Of a DNA stretch of 6,622 nucleotides, positions 1 to 5,480 are shown piece by piece; positions within the stretch are counted from its first letter, which is position 1; every line of letters starts with the position of its first letter. The notes below the pieces were generated by a model. The model was given only the letters and a program-made list of their open reading frames with translations. It was not told the origin of the DNA and searched no databases. A program made the translations under genes and the position numbers. This stretch comes from DIGJ01 sp036658435 (GTDB taxonomy: Bacteria; Bacillota; Clostridia; Lachnospirales; Lachnospiraceae), in assembly GCA_036658435.1 (NCBI GenBank), contig JAVXEO010000088.1, forward strand, positions 1 through 6,622, read 5' to 3'.

Positions 1-145
1 GCTCAATGGGATTGTACCGATGGGCTTGTTTGAACTCATTGTTTAATATTTCGATTTTTGTATTAATTTCTTTTAATGCGGCTTCATAAAGAAGAATCGC
101 ATGTTTCCATTCTTCCGCTTCATCATAAAATATTGGAAATTCCAT
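1..145 (-). CDS. Small alarmone synthetase (RelA/SpoT-domain GTP pyrophosphokinase), N-terminal fragment cut by window edge
   Basis: Only the first 48 codons are visible; the gene runs off the left edge. Seen: an ATG at 145 preceded by AAGGAG with 9 nt spacing, then an open frame beginning MEFPIFYDEAEEWKHAI, continuing through a helical stretch (YEAALKEINTKIEILNNEF) and ending at RYNPIE. Known: the pattern W-x(7)-Y-x-x-AL-x(4)-TK-x(6)-EF/EY-x(6)-NPIE is the N-terminal lead-in of single-domain (p)ppGpp synthetases of the YwaC/RelP type, where NPIE comes just before the catalytic synthetase domain. Such enzymes transfer pyrophosphate from ATP to GDP or GTP in the cytoplasm to make alarmones. 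The catalytic residues lie outside the window, so activity cannot be judged. It follows the pilus operon on the same strand after a 97-nt gap and probably has its own promoter. The main alternative is another helical protein with a chance NPIE match. Confidence 0.72.
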   Translation of the reverse strand, partial: MEFPIFYDEAEEWKHAILLYEAALKEINTKIEILNNEFKQAHRYNPIE

Positions 146-154
146 ACCCGCTCT

Positions 155-160
155 CTCCTT
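155..160 (-). promoter_or_regulatory. Ribosome binding site of the alarmone synthetase gene
   Basis: The minus strand reads AAGGAG, 9 nt before the ATG at 145. This strong Shine-Dalgarno match is the main reason to accept the edge fragment as a real gene. Confidence 0.8.
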
Positions 161-193
161 GTTGTTTTACTGTTCCAATGTCTTTCTTTTTTT

Positions 194-202
194 ATTGTAA
201 CA
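194..202 (-). promoter_or_regulatory. Candidate extended -10 promoter for the alarmone synthetase gene
   Basis: The minus strand reads TGTTACAAT, which fits an extended -10 (TGn plus TACAAT) about 50 nt upstream of the ATG at 145. No convincing TTGACA-like -35 lies at 17 nt spacing; the nearest, TTGTTC, is only 12 nt away. The 97-nt gap (146-242) holds nothing else recognisable and has no clear terminator after the FHA gene, so read-through from the pilus operon is also possible. Confidence 0.35.
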
Positions 203-242
203 TAGAATTGTGAACAAGTATTGACGTATTCCTAAATATTCC

Positions 243-1520
243 TTAAATTTTGGTAAAATTATACGCAACATCTGCAAATTTTATCTCATCCCCAATAAAA
301 AGCGGATATCTTTCCTTGATTGCCAAACGTTCCCCATTTAAAAAAGTTCCATTTGTCGAATTGAGATCTACCAGATAGAACTGATTTTCATCTTTTTCTA
401 TTTTTGCATGAAAACGGCTGATTGTTTCGCTTTCAATAATACCATTCATTTTTTTCTTTAGCTTTCCAATAAAAAAAGGAAATTCACTTAGCTCCATATC
501 CCCATAATCTCTTCCATTGACCGGGCACAAAAAATATCCTTTTTGGGTTAGCAATACAGTATTTTCTTCCACATATATTTCCAAAGGCTTTTCTTCGAGT
601 ACAGAAACCGTGGACTTTGAAGGCGCTTTGAGTTTTTTTTGTTTTTTATTTTCAAGAGAATAAAAAGAAGAAAACGCTATCGCCCCAAATACCAGTAAAA
701 AAAGACCGGCTTTTCCAGCTTCCAACTCTCCATTCATTGGATTACAAAAGATTTTACTTTTTACAGCAATAAATAAACATAAAATAGCAGCCATTATAAT
801 TCCCGCAAGCATTACGTATTTCCTATACTCTGGTTTCTTCTCTCTATTTTCCTCAAAAGTTCCTCTTTTTTCAGTAAAAATCATGTTTTTCTCAATAACC
901 GAACCGTCTTCTTTTTTTATTTTTTCCTGGATTGTGTCTGTTTCCAGATTTTGTTCCTGCTCCCTATTTATTATAGTTGGATTCTCTTCCTTCACTATGT
1001 TTTTTAGTTCTGCAACCGAATAATTCTTTGCTCTATTTGCCTTATACAGCGTATAGGCTATTTGTACCGCCGTCTCTTCTGTGTAATCCACTCGATCCAG
1101 AACAAATTCCAACAGGGCACTTATCTGTTCTAATAAATTTCTTTGATATCCCGGCAGGTAGCAAAGCTGCACCTGTAAACCCGTAATTTCTACATATAGA
1201 AACTCCGGGTCCAGGACAAAATTATTTTCATCTAAAAGATATTCTCTAGCGATTTCAAGGCCTGCAAAAATATGATTCATAATGCTCTTTATCTGTCTTG
1301 CATTCATTTTTTCTCTTTCAAAGAAAGAGGAAACCGGTTGTCGCCCCGTTATATCATAATAAAATTTTCTTTCTCCATCTATCATTCTCATATCAATTTT
1401 TATAATTCCATCTATTACATTGTTTTCCAACATTCGCAGAGAATAGGACTCTTCTTCCTCTTGATTATTTCCAAAAACCATATAGCTTTTGTAAAGGTCT
1501 CTTTCAAACACCGCTTTCAT
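243..1520 (-). CDS. Membrane-anchored FHA-domain protein with N-terminal DUF6382
   Basis: 425 aa from the ATG at 1520. Residues about 1-175 match the DUF6382 pattern: YSLRMLENNVIDG, then YYDITGRQPV, then YLLDENNFVLDPEF, then CYLPGY. A charged linker follows (about 180-233), then two hydrophobic segments (about 235-253 and 272-287), then a C-terminal FHA domain (about 347-425) with FFIGK, SRFHAKI (from 368) and DLNSTNGTFLNG (from 385). Known: FHA domains bind phosphothreonine peptides, and the S-R-x-H and N-S-T-N-G residues that contact the ligand are intact. With two membrane spans, both the DUF6382 and FHA parts should face the cytoplasm. Proteins of this architecture sit in Tad loci of Clostridia, so a phosphorylation-dependent role in pilus assembly is inferred. 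No kinase is encoded in the window. The gene overlaps the upstream TadE-like gene by 17 nt. A start at 1538 is possible but has no good ribosome site. It ends the operon as seen here. Confidence 0.9.
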   Translation of the reverse strand: MKAVFERDLYKSYMVFGNNQEEEESYSLRMLENNVIDGIIKIDMRMIDGERKFYYDITGRQPVSSFFEREKMNARQIKSIMNHIFAGLEIAREYLLDENNFVLDPEFLYVEITGLQVQLCYLPGYQRNLLEQISALLEFVLDRVDYTEETAVQIAYTLYKANRAKNYSVAELKNIVKEENPTIINREQEQNLETDTIQEKIKKEDGSVIEKNMIFTEKRGTFEENREKKPEYRKYVMLAGIIMAAILCLFIAVKSKIFCNPMNGELEAGKAGLFLLVFGAIAFSSFYSLENKKQKKLKAPSKSTVSVLEEKPLEIYVEENTVLLTQKGYFLCPVNGRDYGDMELSEFPFFIGKLKKKMNGIIESETISRFHAKIEKDENQFYLVDLNSTNGTFLNGERLAIKERYPLFIGDEIKFADVAYNFTKI

Positions 1521-1950
1521 TTTTTTCTCCTGTCTCATAGCTGCGCACTATTTTCATGGGATTGTAAATTGGTACTTTTATTTTTTTTTCTTTTCTTTCC
1601 TTTTGAAACAAATGAAAAAAATGAATTCCTCTTATTCTTACATTTTCAAAATAAGAAATTTCCATATAAAACACTCCATTGTGAATTTTCAACTCTTCTA
1701 TATCGGTAATGCAAAGCTTTCTTTCTGCCTGTTCTTCCATATTTTTTATAAGCATTTCAAAATTTTCATGGTTACGCAGCTTCTCCACGGCTTCTCTCCC
1801 CACTTGCTCTGAAATTGTCTGGAGGCAAACTCGGTCATGTAATATAAATCCCAAATATAAAAATGCCAGGATTAAAAACAATACCATCGGAAACACAAAT
1901 ACTGCCTCTACTGTAAAACTCCCTTTTCTTTTTTCCCCAAAAATCAGCAT
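1504..1950 (-). CDS. TadE-like pseudopilin, compact form
   Basis: 148 aa. It starts MLIFGEKRKG and then S-F-T-V-E, giving a type IVb-like processing site G10|SFTVE with Glu at +5. A hydrophobic helix follows (about 16-36, AVFVFPMVLFLILAFLYLGF), then a predicted helical stretch and a short beta-rich part. Known: TadE-family pseudopilins share this G|xxxxE plus hydrophobic helix and are minor components needed for Flp pilus assembly. The prepilin peptidase gene just upstream is the obvious processing enzyme. I chose the ATG at 1950 because it overlaps the peptidase stop in ATGCTGA, a typical coupled junction, and places the processing motif near the N-terminus. A longer 168-aa version from 2010 would overlap the peptidase gene by 67 nt and is unlikely. 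The C-terminus ends in a basic stretch (KERKEKKIKV) followed by a short tail. TadE-like nature is secure; its exact role is inferred. Confidence 0.85.
   Translation of the reverse strand: MLIFGEKRKGSFTVEAVFVFPMVLFLILAFLYLGFILHDRVCLQTISEQVGREAVEKLRNHENFEMLIKNMEEQAERKLCITDIEELKIHNGVFYMEISYFENVRIRGIHFFHLFQKERKEKKIKVPIYNPMKIVRSYETGEKNESGV
1527..1532 (-). promoter_or_regulatory. Ribosome binding site that fixes the FHA gene start
   Basis: CAGGAG lies 6 nt before the ATG at 1520 and inside the last codons of the upstream TadE-like gene. It also lies downstream of the alternative ATG at 1538, so it favours the shorter 425-aa product. Confidence 0.75.
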
Positions 1951-2381
1951 AACACAACCCCAATGTACCCCAGTAAAAGAAAGGGAAGAAATGGTATTGT
2001 ACTCTTCCAATGATATCGTTTTAACAACATCATAACAATGGAAAACACAGCCGAACTACACAAGGCAAGAAATAAAAGCAACACAATTTTATAAATTCCC
2101 ACCTGCATTCCCAAAGAGGAAAGTACTAACCCATCCCCCTTTCCTATCTTTTCCTTTGTTTTCCAGGCTATAAAAAGTAAAAATATTCCCGGAAGAATCC
2201 CCAATGCCCTTTCCCATAAAAATGCAATGTTTCCAAACAAAATACTGCAAATTCCAAAAAGAGCCAAAACAAGAATTTTCCACAAAAAAACTTCCTTATG
2301 CCTTATATCTTCCATACTCATTATTAAAAGGAGCATCAAAGACAGTAAGATCCATATCCATTCCGGATTCAACCGATCCAT
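1944..2381 (-). CDS. Prepilin peptidase, A24 family (TadV/CpaA-like short form)
   Basis: 145 aa and almost entirely hydrophobic, with about six predicted membrane segments. The two catalytic aspartates of the GxGD-type aspartic prepilin peptidases are recognisable: D25 in SMEDIRHKEV and D83 in IGKGDG. The C-terminal IPFLPFLLLG block (from about 129) is also typical. The length matches the short TadV/CpaA class, which lacks the N-methyltransferase domain of PilD-type enzymes. Its role is to cleave the basic leader of Flp pilin and TadE-like pseudopilins after Gly at the cytoplasmic membrane face. All of these likely substrates are encoded next to it. The start is well set: GGAGG lies 6 nt before the ATG, within the 21-nt gap after the zinc-ribbon-like TadE gene. 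The 3' end overlaps the next gene by 7 nt, suggesting coupled translation. Confidence 0.92.
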   Translation of the reverse strand: MDRLNPEWIWILLSLMLLLIMSMEDIRHKEVFLWKILVLALFGICSILFGNIAFLWERALGILPGIFLLFIAWKTKEKIGKGDGLVLSSLGMQVGIYKIVLLLFLALCSSAVFSIVMMLLKRYHWKSTIPFLPFLLLGYIGVVLC

Positions 2382-2402
2382 TTTTCCCCTCCATTTGATT
2401 TT

Positions 2403-3170
2403 CTATTTTTCCTTTTTTTTGCACCTTTTACAAGCATTCCAACCAATCACCTGCTCTAAGGGAACCTTTTTTATTGTTCTCTTTAACCCCGGGCAGCTGC
2501 TAAGCTTATGGTAGCGGTCTCCCTCCCGTGTAATATAACAAATCGTCTCCTTTTCCTCCCATTTTCCCTTTGCACAAATTTCGCAAGGCTTATATTTTCC
2601 TCCATGGTGATTTCTTCTTTTCCCCACCGTGCTTATATCTATTTTTTCAATGGAGCGTTTAAGATGGGAACAGGTATCTGTTGTGTGATAAACCCTCCCA
2701 TTTTCTGCTATATATACGTAAATTTCATCAGAATTTTCCTCTTCAAATCCACCGTTTTCTTCTCTCCGGTCTCTTCCCAAAAATTTTCTGGTTCGAACCT
2801 TCTGGTTTACAAGCAAACGCTTTTTATTCCAAAACGGAACCGGAATCTTAATTATATAGTCTGCAGAAAGTATAATTTCTTCTTTTTCATAATAAGAGCC
2901 CCTAAGTGATATCATTCCCTTTGAAATACAGGATTCTCCAAAATAATTTCTTCCTATATTTTTTGCAAATAAAAGATAGGTTTCCGCCTCACTGCTTTCC
3001 TTCTCTTCAAAATATGCCCTTAAAGAGAGTTCATTGGCGGTATCCGTTAATGCCTTTTGTACCAAATCCTGTAGGGATAGCATATTGAAAAAGTAAAAAA
3101 AACCCAATAAAAAAAATAAAAATATAGGTAAGACCAGAGAAGCTTCTACGGTTATAGAGCCTTTTTTCAT
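2403..3170 (-). CDS. TadE-like pseudopilin with two C-terminal H/C-CxxC (zinc-ribbon-like) modules
   Basis: 255 aa. The N-terminus MKKG then SITVE gives a processing site G4|SITVE with Glu at +5, followed by a hydrophobic helix (about 10-31). This is the TadE signature. Residues about 32-130 form the pseudopilin body, ending in IIKIPVPFWNKKRLLVNQ and RTRKFLGRD. A Glu/Asn-rich linker (about 135-148) leads to two related modules. Module A (about 150-200) has YVYIAENGRVYH, CSHLKRSI and CEIC; module B (about 210-250) has CYITREGDRYH, CPGLKRTI and CKRC. Candidate ligands are H162, C167, C196, C199 and H221, C226, C247, C250. Short domains of this YH-x4-C...CxxC type occur at the ends of other bacterial proteins and look zinc-binding, but metal binding here is inferred. 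With one N-terminal span, the modules should face outside. The start has AGGAG 13 nt upstream, a rather long spacing, directly after the inverted repeat. Confidence 0.88.
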   Translation of the reverse strand: MKKGSITVEASLVLPIFLFFLLGFFYFFNMLSLQDLVQKALTDTANELSLRAYFEEKESSEAETYLLFAKNIGRNYFGESCISKGMISLRGSYYEKEEIILSADYIIKIPVPFWNKKRLLVNQKVRTRKFLGRDRREENGGFEEENSDEIYVYIAENGRVYHTTDTCSHLKRSIEKIDISTVGKRRNHHGGKYKPCEICAKGKWEEKETICYITREGDRYHKLSSCPGLKRTIKKVPLEQVIGWNACKRCKKKEK

Positions 3171-3183
3171 ATTTGCAGTGATA

Positions 3184-3188
3184 CTCCT
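3184..3188 (-). promoter_or_regulatory. Ribosome binding site of the zinc-ribbon-like TadE gene, adjacent to the stem-loop
   Basis: AGGAG lies 13 nt before the ATG at 3170, longer than the 6-9 nt spacing of other genes in this window. It starts 4 nt after the base of the inverted repeat, so stem folding or cleavage could affect access to it. Confidence 0.6.
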
Positions 3189-3192
3189 ATCT

Positions 3193-3306
3193 GCAAAGAG
3201 GCAACTGGCTATCCTTTTCTGTTATAGAATTTTTGATAGTCTTCTTTTCGGGCGAGAATAAATGGTTTATAGTTTCTCAGAAAAGGATACCCAGTCACCC
3301 CTTTGC
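3193..3306 (-). repeat. 114-nt imperfect inverted repeat between two operon genes; likely mRNA stem-loop
   Basis: Arms of 29 nt at 3193-3221 and 3278-3306 match as reverse complements at 25 of 29 positions, separated by a 56-nt AT-rich centre. The longest uninterrupted block is 12 nt (3210-3221 against 3278-3289). In the minus-strand transcript, three of the four differences become G-U wobbles and only one, a G-G, is unpaired. The outer end starts 1 nt after the stop codon of the DUF5702 gene. The inner end stops 4 nt before the AGGAG of the next gene. No U-run follows the stem in either direction, so it is not an ordinary terminator. It could be an RNA processing or stability element, or a small mobile repeat. 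No clear target duplication is seen at its ends. Confidence 0.8.
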
Positions 3307-3307
3307 T

Positions 3308-5218
3308 TTAATATGAATATAAAATTGTACTTTCCATACAATTTCCATTTTTTAATGTGATTTCTTCTTTTACTGCGATTCCAAAAATACCCTTAGAAAT
3401 CGAAAAATCTTCTACATAGCTTTCTTTCATATTTCGTTCTATAATTTTTAGGGAACGTCCCAAACGAATTTGAGATTTTTGGAGCAGCAGCATTCCTTTT
3501 AAATATTCCTCATAGGACTTTCCTCCACTTGCTTCCTGGCAAAGTCCCTCTTTTGCCTTTTCTTGAATAAAATCTTTTCCAAAAATAAACAGTTCCTGAA
3601 AGCTTATCAAAAATGTACACGAGGTCTTCCAACGTGCTATTTTTCCTCCTTTTAACAAAATTGCAAGGTCTACCATTCCTTCGGCGGCTGCCCATCCCAT
3701 TAAAATACTGTATTTAGCTGTCTGAATCAAAGGTTCCATGCAGCTAAATCCAACGAGCCCCAGTGCTGCCAAATAAGCTTCCCGGCTTTTTTCCCCATCT
3801 TGTACCAGATATAAAAAATTATACGTGGTTCTTTCTATTAATAATTGGCTCAAATAATTTTCAAGGGCCTCTTTTTCAGAATTTCCCCCTGCTGCAATCT
3901 GCTCCTGCTCACAAGAAATTTCTTCTCCCCCTTCTCCTTTTTCTGTAGAAAAATTAGAAAAATGCATTTGATAGTAGGCAATTTCCAATGCTGTGCTTAT
4001 TCCTTTTTTTAGAAGTTCTTCTTGTTTTTTCTCTTCAAATGGAAAGGCGGGAGGATACGGTTTTTCTCCTATAATAGAAGGATTTTCAAGCGTCATCTGT
4101 AAAATTCCATTTCCCACCTCTTTCTTAAGTTTAGAAAGTGGACTTTCTTTTCCTTGAATTTCCAAAGCTCCATAATCAAATTGTAAGCATTGTACCTGAT
4201 AGGCAGCAAGAATTTCCATTGCACCCTTTTCCATATGATGTTTTTCATATATTTCCAGTATTTCAGCGTTGTTCTCTAATACTCCCTTCATTTGAATTAG
4301 TTGTTGGCTTAAACTTTGTTCCGTATTCTGCTTTTTTGTATAGCTGTCGATCCGGTTTAAATCATGGCTAAGAGTTTCTCTAACTTCTTCCAGTACTTTC
4401 GGCTTTTTCTCCTCAAAATAATTCTTATATTCTTCTACTTCTCCCGGAAGCATTTTCTGTTTTTCTTCAATCTTATCTATTTCTTTCAATGCACTATGTA
4501 TTGTCCTTTTAAGCCTTTGGCATGTATGAATATCACATGCCTTGGAGTGTAGATATTTTCCCTTTAATGCCTCCCAAATAATGGAATTGTTAAGCCCCAC
4601 AGAAATAGCATTAATTTCTCCTGAAACCATTTGCTTTATAAAAGTAGAGCTTGTCTCTATCTTTCCATCTCGAATTTCAATTCCCTCTATCAAGCGAATT
4701 GCTTCTAAAACGCTGCGGTCCAGCTGCCCTAATTTTACATCCAGCTCATTTTTCTTTTCCAAAAGATTTCGTGTATTCCTGGCCTTTTCCATGTCCTCTA
4801 CGTCCATATTTACGCTTTCCAGCCCTTCCTTGACTCCGTGATATTTCATATAGGCTTTTATTTCTTCTAAGTAAATGCTTCCATCCTTATCTAAAAAGTT
4901 TGTTATTTTTTCAACTCTTATCTGGCTGTTCTCTTCTCGAAAAAATGGACCGCTTATGTTGCCACCATAATCCTCCATGCGATTTTTTATATAAGAAGCT
5001 TCCTCCCCCTCCAGCATAAACAAATGATATTTTTCCCATAATGGTCTTGCGTACTGGGTAAATAAACTTTGTGTGCAAAGTCTTAGATCTCTCTCACAGT
5101 ATGTTTTTTGTACCACTTGTACTGCAGATTGTATGGCTGTCGAAAAAAAGGAAAGAAGAATCAAAAGCATTAAAGTTAAAAATACAGTAATTTCTCCACC
5201 GGTTTTTCTTTTTTTCAT
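3308..5218 (-). CDS. DUF5702-family Tad-locus surface protein
   Basis: 636 aa from the ATG at 5218. The N-terminus is MKKRKTGGEITVFLTLML, a basic tip followed by one hydrophobic helix (about 10-32), giving an N-in, C-out anchored protein. Next comes a conserved-looking block, FTQYARPLWEKYHLFMLEG (about 53-71). The middle, about 135-330, is charged and probably coiled-coil. The C-terminal part (about 450-610) holds ALGLVGFS, KYSILMGWAAAEGMVDLAILLKGGKI and YEEYLKGMLLL, which match my memory of DUF5702 proteins in clostridial Tad loci. The biochemical role is unknown. It resembles a prepilin at its N-terminus, but +5 after the likely Gly is Phe or Val rather than Glu, so cleavage is doubtful. 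A GTG at 5230 would add four residues. The ATG at 5218 is preferred because it has GGA 7 nt upstream, although this ribosome site is weak. It follows the pilin gene by 17 nt. Confidence 0.85.
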   Translation of the reverse strand: MKKRKTGGEITVFLTLMLLILLSFFSTAIQSAVQVVQKTYCERDLRLCTQSLFTQYARPLWEKYHLFMLEGEEASYIKNRMEDYGGNISGPFFREENSQIRVEKITNFLDKDGSIYLEEIKAYMKYHGVKEGLESVNMDVEDMEKARNTRNLLEKKNELDVKLGQLDRSVLEAIRLIEGIEIRDGKIETSSTFIKQMVSGEINAISVGLNNSIIWEALKGKYLHSKACDIHTCQRLKRTIHSALKEIDKIEEKQKMLPGEVEEYKNYFEEKKPKVLEEVRETLSHDLNRIDSYTKKQNTEQSLSQQLIQMKGVLENNAEILEIYEKHHMEKGAMEILAAYQVQCLQFDYGALEIQGKESPLSKLKKEVGNGILQMTLENPSIIGEKPYPPAFPFEEKKQEELLKKGISTALEIAYYQMHFSNFSTEKGEGGEEISCEQEQIAAGGNSEKEALENYLSQLLIERTTYNFLYLVQDGEKSREAYLAALGLVGFSCMEPLIQTAKYSILMGWAAAEGMVDLAILLKGGKIARWKTSCTFLISFQELFIFGKDFIQEKAKEGLCQEASGGKSYEEYLKGMLLLQKSQIRLGRSLKIIERNMKESYVEDFSISKGIFGIAVKEEITLKNGNCMESTILYSY

Positions 5219-5235
5219 GAAGTTATCCACAGTTT

Positions 5236-5466
5236 CTAATTTATAATGTTATTACTATCACTGGAAATACTCTTAAAGGCCTTTTCTACAAGTTCAGATA
5301 TTTTGCCCTTAAATAAAAGTACAAGACCAATTAAAATAACCAGTATTAATATTAGTTCCACAACACCAACGCCATCCTCTTCTTTTAAGAACCTCTTCCA
5401 CTGGCTCCCACTTTCTTTTTTTATTTCTTTCTTAATTTCTTTACTGTTTTTTTCCATATTCTTCAA
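5236..5466 (-). CDS. Flp1-like type IVb pilin precursor
   Basis: 76 aa. A Lys-rich leader (1-32) is followed by the processing motif EEDG|VGVVE, with Gly32 at -1 and Glu37 at +5, then a continuous hydrophobic helix, ELILILVILIGLVLLF (37-52), and a short amphipathic tail ending SNNIIN. Cleavage would leave a mature pilin of only 44 aa. Known: Flp1-like proteins of Clostridia have exactly this layout and are presumed to be the main subunit of the Tad pilus. The peptidase encoded at 1944-2381 is the likely processing enzyme, and the TadC-like protein encoded just upstream is part of the assembly machine. The start is TTG at 5466, with AAAGGA 8 nt upstream. An in-frame ATG at 5457 would give 73 aa but lies 17 nt from that site. 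It is the smallest gene in the operon and is flanked by gaps of 14 and 17 nt. Confidence 0.92.
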   Translation of the reverse strand: MKNMEKNSKEIKKEIKKESGSQWKRFLKEEDGVGVVELILILVILIGLVLLFKGKISELVEKAFKSISSDSNNIIN

Positions 5467-5474
5467 CCCAATTT

Positions 5475-5480
5475 TCCTTT
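5475..5480 (-). promoter_or_regulatory. Ribosome binding site that favours a TTG start for the pilin
   Basis: AAAGGA begins directly after the TAG stop of the TadC-like gene. It lies 8 nt before TTG (5466) but 17 nt before the in-frame ATG (5457), so the rarer TTG codon is the better start. Confidence 0.65.

Noticed and set aside
194..216. Weak dyad (TTGT...ACAA) over the candidate promoter as an operator
   Set aside because: Only the outer four bases of each arm pair; the rest does not, so it is no better than chance in AT-rich DNA.
1272..1709. Plus-strand open frame of 145 codons, and similar plus-strand frames at 2508-2909, 4542-4841 and 5617-5925
   Set aside because: They are antisense to well-supported minus-strand genes, are Phe/Leu/Ser-rich as expected from the complement of A/G-rich coding DNA, and match no known family.
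1951..2010. Extended N-terminus of the compact TadE-like protein (168 aa)
   Set aside because: It would overlap the peptidase gene by 67 nt and push the G|SFTVE site to residue 30; the ATG at 1950 gives a standard coupled junction.
2089..2283. Minus-strand 64-codon frame inside the peptidase gene
   Set aside because: It is an out-of-frame shadow of the prepilin peptidase, which has both catalytic aspartates in the main frame.
3193..3306. Inverted repeat as an intrinsic transcription terminator
   Set aside because: No U-run follows the stem on either strand, and a ribosome site and a same-operon gene follow immediately.
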